Below are positions 43,558 through 55,690 of a stretch of 64,000 nt of DNA, one piece after another. A program made the translations under genes and the position numbers. Each line of letters begins with the position of its first letter. The stretch's first letter is position 1. The DNA is taken from positions 96,196 through 160,195 of the forward strand of contig JADJAB010000011.1 in assembly GCA_016704435.1 (NCBI GenBank). Direction: 5' to 3'. The notes under the pieces were generated by a model. That model saw only the letters and a list, made by a program, of their open reading frames with translations, did not search any database and was not told the DNA's origin. Source of the stretch: Rhodobacter sp. (GTDB lineage Bacteria; Pseudomonadota; Alphaproteobacteria; Rhodobacterales; Rhodobacteraceae).

Positions 43558-44187
43558 TCACTTGGGCGGCGGCGTCACCGCCGCTGTTTCCACCGGTTCG
43601 ACCGGAGGCGCGGCTTTCATTGCTGCAGCACGTGCGGCCATGGCGGCTTCCAATTCGACCTTCGTCATGCCGAACCATTCGGGGTTCTCCAGGAGCCAGT
43701 CCTCGACCCGCTTGACGGCGTTGTAGGACAGCGCGTCCATCTGCTGCTTTTTCGTCCGCGTCAGGCCGGTGCCGATCACGGTCTCGCCCGAAAGGCCTTC
43801 GAAAACGGTGATCTGCTTGCCCTCGGCGTTCAGCTTCTTGCCCGCCGCGTCGTCCCAGATGTTGGCCGTCACCACCAGGATCGACTTCGGCGCCGCTACG
43901 ACCGGGATGCCGGGCGGCGCCAGAGCGTAGGCGTCGATCGAGATGCCTATGTTGTAGAGCTTCGTGCCCTCGTAGCGGCCGAAACGGTCGTCTACGGCCT
44001 TGCTGATTGCGCCTTCCCAGTCTTCGGGGGTGGCGGGGCGGCTGATCGGCACCATCTGCACGTTGTCGGCCACCGCGACATTCAGACCCAGGCCGAAGTC
44101 GCCCAGCGGGACCGGCGGCCGGGCCAGGTCGTTGTTGGAGCAGGCGGCAAGCAGGAAAAGGGCGGCGGCAACGATCAGGCGCAGCAT
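43558..44187 (-). CDS. putative lipoprotein
   Basis: 209 residues. A lipoprotein signal peptide ends at the lipobox LLAAC (Cys at about residue 16), so it should be anchored in a membrane facing the periplasm. The rest shows no family I can name; it reads as a globular domain (KSILVVTANIWDDAAGKKL) followed by an Ala/Pro-rich tail ending VTPPPK. It lies 89 bases upstream of tuf on the same strand and is divergent from the P450 gene. Confidence 0.75.
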   Translation of the reverse strand: MLRLIVAAALFLLAACSNNDLARPPVPLGDFGLGLNVAVADNVQMVPISRPATPEDWEGAISKAVDDRFGRYEGTKLYNIGISIDAYALAPPGIPVVAAPKSILVVTANIWDDAAGKKLNAEGKQITVFEGLSGETVIGTGLTRTKKQQMDALSYNAVKRVEDWLLENPEWFGMTKVELEAAMAARAAAMKAAPPVEPVETAAVTPPPK

Positions 44188-44285
44188 CGGACACTCCGTT
44201 TGGCGGCTGACGAAAAGCCATAGCGAAGGACACTCGTCCCCGCAACCATGCGTGACGTTCGCTGGATTTGCGCTATCATCGCTGC

Positions 44286-45645
44286 ATGGGCCAGATCTGC
44301 GCCGCCAGGACCCGCCTTCCCGTCCGCGTGCCGCTGGCGTCGCGGCCACTGGGCATCTGGGGCAGCCTGCAGGCCGGTCGCCGCAACGTGCTGGAGCTGA
44401 TCCCGGAGATCGCGCTGGATGCGCCGATCATCTCGGGGGCGACGGGCAAGCGCTGGCACATGGTGATGGACCCCGAAGCGCTGAAGCGGGTGCTGCGCGA
44501 CCGGGTGGAGGATTACCCGAAGTCGATGGTGACCAAGCTGATCCTTGAACCGGCGATCGGCGACAGCCTGTTCGTCGCCGAAGGGGCAGAGTGGAAGTGG
44601 CAGCGCCGAACGGCAGCCCCGGTCTTCACCCATCGCAACGTGGCGGCGTTGGCGCCGGTTATGACTGCCGCCGCCGAACGCGTCTCGGCGCGGCTGGTGC
44701 CGGGGCGGGCGGCGAACCTGTTTGACGAGATGGTGACGGCGACCTTCGAGGTGATCTCGGATGTCACCTTTTCGGGGCGAGACCTTCGACCGCGCCGCCG
44801 TCCACCGCGCGATCGAGGATTATATCAGCCAGACGGCACGGGTTTCGCTCTTCGACATCCTGGGTCTGCCAGGCTGGGTGCCGCGACCGGGGCGGATGTT
44901 CACCGGTGCAGCAATGCGGCAGACCAAGCGGCTGGCTGACCGCGCGATCGAGTCGCGCCGGGCCGAGGGGCCGCATCTGCCGCCCGACTTGCTGGACCTG
45001 CTGATGGCGGGCGCCGACCCTGAAAGCGGGCGGCGGATGACCACCTCGGAATTGCGCGACAACCTCTTGACCTTCATCGTCGCGGGGCATGAGACGACGG
45101 CGCTGACGCTGTCCTGGGCGCTCTATCTCTGTGCCTTCGATCAAGACGTGCAGGAGGCCGCAAGGGCAGAGGTGCAGGCGGTTCTGGCCGATCGTGCAGC
45201 CACCGCCGCAGACCTGCCGGCCCTGCAGCTGACCCGTCGCATCGTGGACGAGGCGCTACGGCTATACCCGCCGGCGGCCTTCCTGTCGCGCACGGCGCAA
45301 GCGCCGGATGAGCTTTGCGGCCGCGAGGTCCGCGCCGGCGATACGGTGATCCTGCCGATCTATGCACTGCACCGGCACCGAAAGCTATGGTCCGACGCCG
45401 AGGCTTTCGACCCGTCACGGTTTGTCGACTCCAAGGCGATCCCGCGGTTCCACTACCTGCCCTTCGGCGATGGCCCGCGGATCTGCATCGGCGCCAGCTT
45501 TGCGCTGCAGGAAGCAGTGATCATACTGGCCACGCTGCTGGCGCGGTTCCGGTTCAGTCCGGTGCCGGGCAAGGAGCCGAAACCGGTGATGATCCTTACC
45601 CTACGTCCCGAGGGCGGCGTCTGGTTGAAGGCCGACCGGACGTGA
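44286..45645 (+). pseudogene. cytochrome P450, frameshifted
   Basis: Haem monooxygenase. The first frame runs from ATG 44286 through WKWQRRTAAPVFTHRNV (C-helix) to EVISDVTFSG. The second frame carries the rest: the I-helix AGHETTALT, the ExxR motif EALR and the haem-binding FGDGPRICIGASFAL with the Cys ligand. The change is at the GGGG run near 44775; one extra or two missing bases restore a product of about 453 residues. No ferredoxin or reductase gene is adjacent. The substrate is unknown. Confidence 0.85.
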
Positions 45646-45718
45646 AGCAATCGTGCGCCTGCCGGCGCAAGGCTTTCTTGGTCGGGTGACATGGCGCCCG
45701 GACCTGCTGTCGGCTGAT

Positions 45719-45795
45719 GGGGGCCTTGCCCCCAAACCCCCAGAGTATTTGGACCAAGATGAAGCGGTTTAGGCCTTCAGCTTGGTCCAAATACT
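45719..45795. repeat. intergenic repeat with long hairpin, between P450 and parC
   Basis: A GGGGGCCTTGCCCCC hairpin (45719-45733) is followed by a perfect 15-bp inverted repeat (AGTATTTGGACCAAG at 45744-45758 and its complement at 45781-45795), extended inward by a GAAG/CTTC pairing. It separates two convergent genes and probably terminates both transcripts. The unit AGTATTT..CCAAGATGAAG recurs at 61848-61870. Similar elements are familiar from Rhodobacteraceae intergenic regions. Confidence 0.65.
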
Positions 45796-45871
45796 CCCCT
45801 CGCGGCGCGCAACCCCGAGGCGGTTGGCGCTTGCGCCAGAGCCGAGACAAGAGACTTGCGCCGCAAGGCGT

Positions 45872-48175
<2,304 letters not shown>

Positions 48176-48346
48176 GGATGTTGTGTAATCCGCACGCGCG
48201 GCAGGGTCCAGCGGCTTCGCGCGGCCAAACCGCAACACCGAAGGGAACGGACGGATTTGACTGGATTTTCCCACTAAGAATGCGGCGGGAATGTGTTAAG
48301 AGGCCCATACTGCCAATTCTGCTCTGCCAAGTATCGGTTCCTTCAT

Positions 48347-48922
48347 ATGCTGCGTCTTTCGGTGCTTCTTTGTGCTGCAATGTTCGTCACCCTGCTGATC
48401 GCGGGCGAAGACCAGGGGCAGATGCGTCCCGGTCTGGCCAAAGCCGTTGCCGAGGGTGAAGAGATCATCGTGCTTGAACGCCGGCGGGCTCCGGCGGTGA
48501 CGATTGCCGAGGCCGAACCCGTGGCGGTCGTTTCCGCTGTCGCCGCACCCGCGACCGAGCCTGCTGTCGAAGTGGCCAGCTATGCGCCGGCCGAGACGCC
48601 GGCCGAGACGCCCCGCGAAGTCACACCCAAGCCGGTCTTTACCCTATCGTCGCTGCCGACCGTCACCGTCGACCCGGTGGTGGAAAACGTTGCCCCGGCC
48701 GCGCCCGCGGCCGCCGCGGGCGCTGTCTGGTATGTCACCGTCAGCAGCGTCAACGTCCGCGAGGGCCCTTCGACCGAAACCTCGGTTGTCGACAAGTTGA
48801 AGCGCGGCGAGGCGGTTTTGGTAGCCTTCGAGGAAGGCTCGGAATGGGCGAAGGTGACGATACAGGGCGATGGGCTCGAAGGCTATGTCGCCCTGCGCTT
48901 CCTTTCGCCCGAAGCGCCCTGA
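48347..48922 (+). CDS. SH3 domain-containing secreted protein
   Basis: 191 residues: a signal or anchor segment (about residues 1-19), a long Ala/Pro/Glu/Thr-rich linker, and a C-terminal bacterial SH3 domain (about residues 123-187) with VSSVNVREGPSTETSVVDKL and GYVALRFL. Such domains bind cell-wall peptides. It is divergent from parC. Confidence 0.85.
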   Translation: MLRLSVLLCAAMFVTLLIAGEDQGQMRPGLAKAVAEGEEIIVLERRRAPAVTIAEAEPVAVVSAVAAPATEPAVEVASYAPAETPAETPREVTPKPVFTLSSLPTVTVDPVVENVAPAAPAAAAGAVWYVTVSSVNVREGPSTETSVVDKLKRGEAVLVAFEEGSEWAKVTIQGDGLEGYVALRFLSPEAP

Positions 48923-48993
48923 GCCCCCTCTCCGTCTTCATTTGACGCGGTCGCCCCCAACCCCTAGGGCTTGGGAAAAAGGCGGGCAGGCAT

Positions 48994-49821
48994 ATGAACA
49001 GGTCGATTCTCATCACCGGGTGTTCCTCGGGCATCGGACTTGATTCCGCGCGGGGCATGAAGGCACGCGGCTGGCGGGTCTTTGCGACCTGCCGGCAGGA
49101 GGCCGATTGCGACCGCCTGCGGGCCGAGGGGCTGGAAAGCTTCCGGCTGGACTATGCTGACGAGGCCAGCATAGCGGCGGCGGTCGAGACGGTGCAGGAC
49201 CGCACCGGAGGCCGGCTGGACGTGCTGTACAACAACGGCGCCTTCGCCTGCCCAGGTGCTGTCGAAGACCTGCCGCGCGGCGCACTGCGGGAAATCTTCG
49301 AGACGAATCTCTTCGGCACCCACGACCTGACGGCGCGGGTGATCCCGATGATGCGGGCCGAAGGCGCGGGGCGGATCATCAACTGTTCGTCCGTTCTGGG
49401 GCTGGTGGGGATGAAATGGCGCGGCGCCTATGTGGCGACGAAATTCGCCATGGAGGGCCTGACCGATGTCCTGCGGATCGAGATGAAGGGCACCGGGATC
49501 GAGGTGATCCTGATCGAGCCGGGGCCGATCACCAGCCGCATCCGCGAAAATTCGGTGCCGCATTTCGAGAAATGGGTGGACTGGGAGGCGTCGCCCCGCG
49601 CCGGGGAATACCGCAGCCTGCTGCATCGGCTGTATCAGGCGAAGACTGCGCCCGACCGGTTCGAACTGCCGGCAAGTGCGGTGACGAAAAAGCTGATCCA
49701 CGCCTGCGAAAGCCGACGTCCCCGCGCCCGCTATTACGTCACCACACCCACGCATCTGATGGGTCTGGCGCGCCGGATCTTGCCGACGCGGGCGCTGGAC
49801 TGGCTGATCGCCAAGGGCTGA
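48994..49821 (+). CDS. SDR family NAD(P)-dependent oxidoreductase
   Basis: 275 residues. The Rossmann motif TGCSSGIGLDSA, NNGAF and the catalytic SSVLG...YVATK (Ser, Tyr, Lys) are all present, unlike the SDR at 14635. A C-terminal extension (about residues 215-275, HRLYQAKTAPDRFELPASAV) matches the classical subgroup of SDRs that act on steroid- or fatty-type substrates. Substrate unknown. Confidence 0.88.
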   Translation: MNRSILITGCSSGIGLDSARGMKARGWRVFATCRQEADCDRLRAEGLESFRLDYADEASIAAAVETVQDRTGGRLDVLYNNGAFACPGAVEDLPRGALREIFETNLFGTHDLTARVIPMMRAEGAGRIINCSSVLGLVGMKWRGAYVATKFAMEGLTDVLRIEMKGTGIEVILIEPGPITSRIRENSVPHFEKWVDWEASPRAGEYRSLLHRLYQAKTAPDRFELPASAVTKKLIHACESRRPRARYYVTTPTHLMGLARRILPTRALDWLIAKG

Positions 49822-49889
49822 GGCCGGATTTTCACTTCGCTTTCTCCGTCATCTGTCCTACATCCGACTGACCGGAACGGAGCCCGCCG

Positions 49890-50096
49890 ATGCTGTTGAA
49901 AGACCCGATGTTCCTTCTTGCTGCCATTGCCGCCCTTGCGGTGGCCGCGATCCTGATCTTCGGGATCGGCAGCTTTGCCAAGGGCGGAGAATTCAACCGG
50001 CGCAATGGCAACCGCATCATGCGCTGGCGGCTTTATGCCCAGTTCATCGCCGTGATCCTGATCGTCGGCTTTGCCTGGCTGCGCTCGAAAGGCTGA
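49890..50096 (+). CDS. twin transmembrane protein, HIG1 domain
   Basis: 68 residues, two membrane helices (about 7-28 and 47-63) with a basic loop FNRRNGNRIMRWRLYAQF that matches HIG1-type proteins linked to respiratory complexes. Three bases separate it from the adenosyltransferase gene, so they are co-transcribed. Confidence 0.8.
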   Translation: MLLKDPMFLLAAIAALAVAAILIFGIGSFAKGGEFNRRNGNRIMRWRLYAQFIAVILIVGFAWLRSKG

Positions 50097-50099
50097 GAA

Positions 50100-50678
50100 A
50101 TGGTTGTCCTGTCAAAGATCTACACGAAAACCGGTGATGCCGGTGAAACCGCGCTGGGCAATGGGGCGCGGGTGGCCAAGCATTCCCTGCGGGTGTCGGC
50201 CTATGGCACTTGCGATGAAACCAATGCCACCGTCGGCCTCGCCCGCCAGCACGCGACCGCCGGGATGGACGTGATGCTGGCCAGGATTTCGAACGACCTG
50301 TTCGATCTGGGTGCCGATCTCTGCACGCCCGATCGCCAGCTGGACGAGACACTGTCCTACACCCCCCTTCGCATGGTTGAGCCGCAAACCCTGCGGCTGG
50401 AACGCGAGATCGACGCGATGAACACGAAGCTGCAGCCCCTGCGCAGCTTCATCTTGCCGGGCGGCAGCGCCCTGGCCGCGCAATTGCACCTGTGCCGCAC
50501 TGTCTGCCGCCGGGCCGAGAGGCTGGTGGTTGAACTGGCCGCCATGGAAGACGTGAACCCCGAGGCGGTGAAATACCTCAACCGCCTGTCGGACTGGTTC
50601 TTCGTTGCCGGGCGCATCGCCAATGACGACGGCAAGGCAGATGTCCTCTGGGTGCCCGGCCTGACGCGCGAGGGCTGA
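50100..50678 (+). CDS. ATP:cob(I)alamin adenosyltransferase, PduO type
   Basis: Makes adenosylcobalamin. The 192-residue product has the ATP-binding N-terminus YTKTGDAGETALGNGARV, the segment SAYGTCDETNATVG and the C-terminal RLSDWFFVAGR signature. It follows the HIG1 gene by 3 bases and precedes etfB by 139. Pairing with cobD in the same window suggests the organism makes or salvages B12. Confidence 0.93.
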   Translation: MVVLSKIYTKTGDAGETALGNGARVAKHSLRVSAYGTCDETNATVGLARQHATAGMDVMLARISNDLFDLGADLCTPDRQLDETLSYTPLRMVEPQTLRLEREIDAMNTKLQPLRSFILPGGSALAAQLHLCRTVCRRAERLVVELAAMEDVNPEAVKYLNRLSDWFFVAGRIANDDGKADVLWVPGLTREG

Positions 50679-50817
50679 AGCCCGAGCGGCGCAAACGCGA
50701 CGTAGGGACGCGGGTTTTCGTCGCATTTGCTCTGTCGCTACGGCGTGCCTTGCGGTAACACCCCGGCCAGAGAGCTTGGGAAAGGGGCCTTGGCCCCCTA
50801 ATGGGAGATTTGCGCCG

Positions 50818-51579
50818 ATGAAGGTCCTTGTGCCTGTCAAACGTGTGATCGACTACAACGTGAAGGTTCGCGTCAAGGCGGACGGAAGCGGTGTCGATCT
50901 GGCCAACGTCAAGATGTCGATGAACCCCTTTGACGAGATTGCCGTGGAAGAGGCGATCCGGCTGAAGGAAAAGGGCATGGCGACCGAGGTTGTCGTGGTG
51001 TCCATCGGCGTCAAGCAGTCGCAGGAAACCCTGCGCAACGCGCTGGCGATGGGCGCTGACCGGGCGATCCTGATCGAAGCCACCGACAATGTGCATACCG
51101 ACATCGAGCCGCTGGCGGTGGCGAAACTCCTGGCCGCCGTGGTCCGCGAAGAGGCCCCCGGCCTGGTCCTGGCCGGCAAGCAGGCGATCGACAACGACAT
51201 GAACGCGACGGGCCAGATGCTGGCAGCGTTGCTGGGCTGGTCGCAGGGCACCTTTGCCTCCGAACTGAAGATCGACGGCGACAAGGCCACGGTCACCCGT
51301 GAAGTTGACGGCGGCCTGCAGACCATCAGCCTGAAGATGCCCGCCATCATCACCGTCGACCTGCGTCTGAATGAGCCGCGCTATGCCTCGCTGCCAAACA
51401 TCATGAAGGCCAAGGCCAAGCCCTTGGCCGCCAAGACCCCCGCCGACTACGGCGTGGACGTGGCGCCCCGGCTGACCATCGTGAAAACGGTGGAACCGGT
51501 GGGCCGCAAGGCGGGCGTCAAGGTCGGATCGGTCGACGAGCTGATTGCGAAACTCAAAGACGAAGCGGGGGTGATCTGA
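50818..51579 (+). CDS. etfB: electron transfer flavoprotein subunit beta
   Basis: Carries electrons from acyl-CoA and related dehydrogenases to the quinone pool through ETF-QO. About 253 residues; it begins KVLVPVKRVIDYNVKVR, with the AMP-binding segment LAGKQAIDNDMNATGQML and the ETF signature VDLRLNEPRYASLPNIMKAK. The stop overlaps the etfA start (TGATG). Confidence 0.96.
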   Translation: MKVLVPVKRVIDYNVKVRVKADGSGVDLANVKMSMNPFDEIAVEEAIRLKEKGMATEVVVVSIGVKQSQETLRNALAMGADRAILIEATDNVHTDIEPLAVAKLLAAVVREEAPGLVLAGKQAIDNDMNATGQMLAALLGWSQGTFASELKIDGDKATVTREVDGGLQTISLKMPAIITVDLRLNEPRYASLPNIMKAKAKPLAAKTPADYGVDVAPRLTIVKTVEPVGRKAGVKVGSVDELIAKLKDEAGVI

Positions 51580-52499
51580 TGGCCGTTCTTCTTCTTGCCG
51601 ATGTGAATGACGGCACGCTAGCCACCGATTCCGTGGCCAAGACCATCGCCGCGGTGAAGGGTCTGGGCGAGGTTCATCTGCTGGTGCCGGGTCCTGCCGC
51701 CGCTGCCGCCGAGGCTGCCAAGCTGGACGGTGTGGCCAAGGTTCTGCACGCCGCCGACGCCGCCTATGACCACGGCCTGGCCGAATCCATTGCGGCGTTG
51801 ATGGTGTCGCTGGCCGGTGGGTATGAGCATATCTGCGGCGCGGCGACCGCGTTTTGCAAGAACGTGATGCCCCGCGTTGCGGCCTTGCTGGATGTGATGG
51901 TGATGTCGGATGTGACCGCCGTGGTCGATGCAGGCACCTTCGAGCGCCCGATCTACGCCGGCAACGCGATCCAGACCGTCAAGTCGGGCGACGCGAAGAA
52001 GGTCTTTACCGTGCGGACCGCGAACTTCACCGCCGTCGGCGCGGGCGGTTCGGCGAAGGTCGAGGCGGCTTCGGGACCGACCGGCGACGGCCTGTCGTCC
52101 TGGGTCGAAGACAAGGTCGCCGCCAGCGACCGCCCCGAATTGACCAGCGCCAAGATCGTCGTTTCCGGCGGCCGTGGTGTGGGGTCGAAGGAATCCTTCG
52201 ACATCATCGAGGCGCTGGCCGACAAACTGAATGCGGCCGTTGGTGCGTCGCGGGCAGCAGTGGATTCGGGCTTTGCCCCGAACGACTGGCAGGTCGGGCA
52301 GACCGGCAAGGTCGTGGCGCCGAACCTGTACATTGCCTGCGGCATCTCGGGTGCGATCCAGCATCTGGCCGGGATGAAGGACAGCAAGGTCATCGTCGCC
52401 ATCAACAAGGACGAAGAGGCGCCGATCTTCCAGGTTGCAGACTACGGCCTTGTGGCCGATCTGTTCCAGGCTGTGCCGGAGCTGACCTCGAAGCTTTGA
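51579..52499 (+). CDS. etfA: electron transfer flavoprotein subunit alpha
   Basis: FAD-binding partner of EtfB, 306 residues. The FAD domain shows VVSGGRGVGSKE, GASRAAVDSGFAPNDWQVGQ and LYIACGISGAIQHLAGM near the C-terminus. The gene ends at a strong terminator. Related genomes place hbd next; here a divergently oriented DUF6473 gene intervenes before hbd. Confidence 0.96.
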   Translation: MAVLLLADVNDGTLATDSVAKTIAAVKGLGEVHLLVPGPAAAAAEAAKLDGVAKVLHAADAAYDHGLAESIAALMVSLAGGYEHICGAATAFCKNVMPRVAALLDVMVMSDVTAVVDAGTFERPIYAGNAIQTVKSGDAKKVFTVRTANFTAVGAGGSAKVEAASGPTGDGLSSWVEDKVAASDRPELTSAKIVVSGGRGVGSKESFDIIEALADKLNAAVGASRAAVDSGFAPNDWQVGQTGKVVAPNLYIACGISGAIQHLAGMKDSKVIVAINKDEEAPIFQVADYGLVADLFQAVPELTSKL

Positions 52500-52531
52500 A
52501 AGGCAGGGCGGACAGTACTGCCCATCCCACC

Positions 52532-52558
52532 GGGCGTCCCGCAAGGGACGCCCTTTTT
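52532..52558 (+). terminator. rho-independent terminator of etfBA
   Basis: GGGCGTCCC-GCAA-GGGACGCCC followed by TTTTT: a perfect 9-bp stem, tetraloop and T-run 33 bases after the etfA stop. It is the clearest terminator in the window. Confidence 0.92.
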
Positions 52559-52560
52559 CG

Positions 52561-53388
52561 TTACAGCATGCGCCCGATCACGGGCAGCAGCGCTTGCGCC
52601 ACTTCGTGATGCACCGCCGCCCCTGGCAGGCCCAGCGCGGCGCCTTCCTCGGCGGGAGAAAAGCGCATGCTCTGCACGCCCTCGTCCCGCGCCTGTCGGC
52701 TGATCACATGCTCGACCACCGCGGCGGCATGGGGCCGCAACGCGGCAATCATCTGCCGGTCGATCAGCCAGGGCCGGGTGTCCAGCCCATCGTCCTGACC
52801 CTTGTCCGGCGGTGGACGGTCAGCCAGCCACAACAACACCGCCCGACGCGGCAGACGCTGCAGCACTGCCTTCATCCGGTCGACCCACAGCATCTTCAAC
52901 TCGGCCGCGATCAAGGCAAACCGGTCGGCGCCGCGCGTGGCCAGTGCCTGGATCAGGTGTCGGGTGAAGTGAATCTCGGTGAAATCCACGTCCCGATAGA
53001 TCGATCGCAAAAGCGGCGTCGCGGCGATGAACCGGTCGTTCCGGCGCGGATGCACCGTGTAGTAGCGGTTCGTCATGTTGGTGACGCCGGTCAGTTGCAG
53101 CACCGCCAGATGCGCCGCGCCCGCCACCTCCAGCGCCGGGCGGTCGGCCAGATAGACATCCGGTCCAGCGTTCTGGCAACCCAGATTGGCCACCGGAATT
53201 CCGATCGCCTCTTCCACAAGTGCCGCAAAGGGCGCGGTCACGAATCGCCCGTAAGTCTCGGTCCCGCCCAGCATCGCCAGGTATTCGCCGCTCAGGTCCC
53301 TTCGGGGGCCCCGGAACGTCAACCTGGAACTGCCATAATGACATGGAAAATAGTCGAGCGCCCCATCGCCCGCATGAACGAAAGCCAT
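52561..53388 (-). CDS. DUF6473 family protein
   Basis: 275 residues. It begins AFVHAGDGALDYFPCHYGSS, with LGGTETYGRFV and NLGCQNAGPDVYL following, the pattern of a family common in Rhodobacteraceae and annotated DUF6473. The mixed alpha/beta pattern with a conserved early Gly/Ser and late His recalls SGNH-type or sulfotransferase-like folds, but I see no proof. The 3' end meets the etfA terminator. The ATG at 53388 was chosen as the family start. Confidence 0.8.
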   Translation of the reverse strand: MAFVHAGDGALDYFPCHYGSSRLTFRGPRRDLSGEYLAMLGGTETYGRFVTAPFAALVEEAIGIPVANLGCQNAGPDVYLADRPALEVAGAAHLAVLQLTGVTNMTNRYYTVHPRRNDRFIAATPLLRSIYRDVDFTEIHFTRHLIQALATRGADRFALIAAELKMLWVDRMKAVLQRLPRRAVLLWLADRPPPDKGQDDGLDTRPWLIDRQMIAALRPHAAAVVEHVISRQARDEGVQSMRFSPAEEGAALGLPGAAVHHEVAQALLPVIGRML

Positions 53389-53569
53389 CTTAGCCACCCA
53401 TATAGTCATACACCCAGGAACCAGACTGCCCGACAAGGCTTTCCAAAGGACTAAGTCGGGGCATTTGCAATCTAGGCGTTTCCGATCAATTCGCCGCTTG
53501 TGGCCCCCGCCCTGCCCCCTGGCGGGCCGCCTCGTAAGGTTCGGCGGCCGACGTCACGGAGGAGGGGCG

Positions 53570-54450
53570 GTGGTCAGAGGACGGTGGGATCTTCGCCGGG
53601 GAGTGGGCAGATGGGCACGGCATCGCCCACCGCGCAGGCCGCGGGCGGGCGGGGCGTGACACCAGTGACCAGACGTCTGCTGGACTGAGGGCCGGCCTTT
53701 CGAGATGCAAACCTCATGGCCTCAGGCAAAGGGCTAACGCGGAGAAGGCCCGGGGCGGGGCCGGTGGCGCCGGCGACAACACAGGAGCGGGTCGGGACCA
53801 CCGAACTGGTGATCTGGGGGACGGACTGATCGGCGGGGCGAGGCGCGACGGAACGCGAGGCGGTAAACGTGGGCGATCTTCGAAGACCTGCTGCCGCATC
53901 TGAAACCAACCACGATCCTGACCTCGAACACCTCTTCGATTTCCATCACGCGCCTTGCCAGCCGCACCGACCGGCCCGAGAAATTCATGGGCTTCCACTT
54001 CATGAACCCGGTGCCGGTAATGCAGCTGGTGGAACTTGATCCGCGGCATCGCCACCGATCAGGACACCCAGGAACCGCTGCACGAGGTGGTGAGAAGTTG
54101 GGCAAGACCGCCGCCAGTGCCGAGGATTTTCCCGCCTTCATCGTCAACCGCATCCTGATGCCGATGATCAACGAGGCGGTGTACGCGCTCTATGAAGGCG
54201 TCGGCTCGGTCAAATCCATCGACAGATCGCTGAAACTGGGGCCAACCATCCGATGGGGCCGCTGGAACTGGCCGATTTCATCGGGCTGGACACCTGCCTG
54301 GCCATCATGAACGTGCTGCACGAAGGGCTGGCCGATACCAAATACCGCCCCTGCCCGCTGCTGACGAAATATGTCGAGTAGCCGGCTGGCTGGGCCGCAA
54401 ACCCAGCGGGGCTTTACGATTACCGGGCGAGACACCGGTGCCGAGCGCCG
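53570..54450 (+). pseudogene. hbd: 3-hydroxybutyryl-CoA dehydrogenase, many frameshifts
   Basis: Oxidises 3-hydroxyacyl-CoA; it normally follows etfBA in this family. The N-terminal NAD motif is recognisable but garbled (GQMG/GIAH near 53608-53632). From about 53870 longer pieces read correctly: EDLLPHLKPTTILTSNTSS, RPEKFMGFHFMNPVPVMQLV, EDFPAFIVNRILMPMINEAV, FIGLDTCLAIMNVLHEG. These lie in at least three frames. The ends are approximate. The density of indels and substitutions suggests poor base quality rather than a decayed gene. Confidence 0.75.
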
Positions 54451-54502
54451 AGCGCCCTCCTGCGCTTCGCCTCGCACGGTCCCGCCCCAGACGCCAGAGG
54501 CT

Positions 54503-55240
54503 TCACACTTGGCGCAGCCGGGCAAGAAGCCGCGGGGTTGCCATCCCATTGCTGGTTCATCAGGACAGGATCGGCGCGCCGACATGCGGGCGCTGCGGCT
54601 AGAACAACGCGCGCTTGATCTCGTAAGCAGGCAGACCCTGGCGCAGCGTATCGGTCAGCTTGTTGGCGATCAGAAAGGTGCGGCTGTTTTGGCGGTGAAT
54701 CGCATCGGCAGGATTGTCGCGCCCGAGGATTTATCGATCTTGTAGGTAAAGAGTTCCACTCCCGCTCCACCGCCGGGCCAACCAGCCCTCCGACATCGCC
54801 ACCTTGCCGCCGGGGAAGAGGATGATCACCCCCCCGTTCTTCAGATGCGCGATGGTGTCGCCGCGCATCTGCAGACCCAGTTCGCGGCGCGTTCTCTTCA
54901 TGCGGGAAAGGGCACCGGGATCGTGAATTCTCTGACCTCGGGAATGCCGGTCGGCAAGGACCGCGTCAGGATCTTGAAATCCGACCGGACGCGATTGACG
55001 ATCCGCCATCACCATGCCGTCGACCAGCCCATGCGGATGGTTCGCCACCACCACCACCGGGCCGGTGGCCGGGATGCGGCGATCTCTTCGGCGGGCGTGT
55101 CGATCCGGATCCCCACTGGCGGATCGCCTTGGGCCAGAACGGTGCTCCAAAGGGCGCCGGATTTCTTCGAAGCTGCGGATCAGGCGCATAGCTGCACTTC
55201 CGCGGTCAGCCATTCGATCATACGGATCCTGTTTGCCGTG
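54503..55240 (-). pseudogene. lysophospholipid acyltransferase (PlsC-like), many frameshifts
   Basis: Acylates glycerophospholipids. Reading the minus strand with frame changes gives MIEWLTAEVQL, AMRLIRSFEEIRRPL, PATGPVVVVANHPHGLVDGM (the NHxxxxD-like catalytic box), RRELGLQMRGDTIAHLKNGG, IILFPGGKVAMSEGW and FLIANKLTDTLRQG, ending GFL...LRQV at TGA 54503-54505. The order is right for a 240-residue enzyme. The start is uncertain. It is followed by about 180 bases with nothing I can assign before the HPr stop. Confidence 0.7.
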
Positions 55241-55418
55241 ACCGGGTTACGGAAACGTCCCCGCGTAGGGGAAAGTCGCCACATCGCCAAGGGACGGTCC
55301 TTACAGGCGCTGTGCCTGCGTCGCGATACGCACCGAACCGGGATCTGCGACGGTTCTGGGCCTTACCCATGCCGCCCGCTGACCGAAAGATGTTCGGACG
55401 CGGGCTATGCGATATGCC

Positions 55419-55681
55419 TCAATGACTCTCTCGAACCTCGCCGCAACAAGCGCTTCCAGCGCATCGGCGAGTTTCTCCCCTCGCGCCACTTGTCTCGACG
55501 TCGATCGCGGTCCGCGAGAGGCGGCAAGCATCAAAAGACCCCTGATCGATCCCCGAAAACTCCATCCGTCCTTCATCACCAGCGCCCGGGCATCATGGGC
55601 CTCGACCACTTCGACGAACTTGGCGCTGGCCCGCGCGTGCAGGCCCTTTTCGTTGATGATACGGATGGTTCGGGTCACCAT
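55419..55681 (-). pseudogene. HPr family phosphocarrier protein, frameshifted
   Basis: Phosphocarrier of the regulatory PTS. The N-terminal half is intact: ATG at 55681, IINEKGLHARASAKFVEVVE with the phosphorylatable His at about residue 15, then VMKDG. The segment around the regulatory Ser is garbled, LLMLAASRG is readable, and the end EKLADALEALVAARF is in frame after shifts. Total length fits about 87 residues. It follows EIIA by 9 bases. Confidence 0.8.
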
Positions 55682-55690
55682 GCCAGCCTT

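Noticed and set aside
50764..50800. GGGGCCTTGGCCCC upstream of etfB as a riboswitch or operator
   Set aside because: The two arms leave almost no loop and no further conserved structure is visible.
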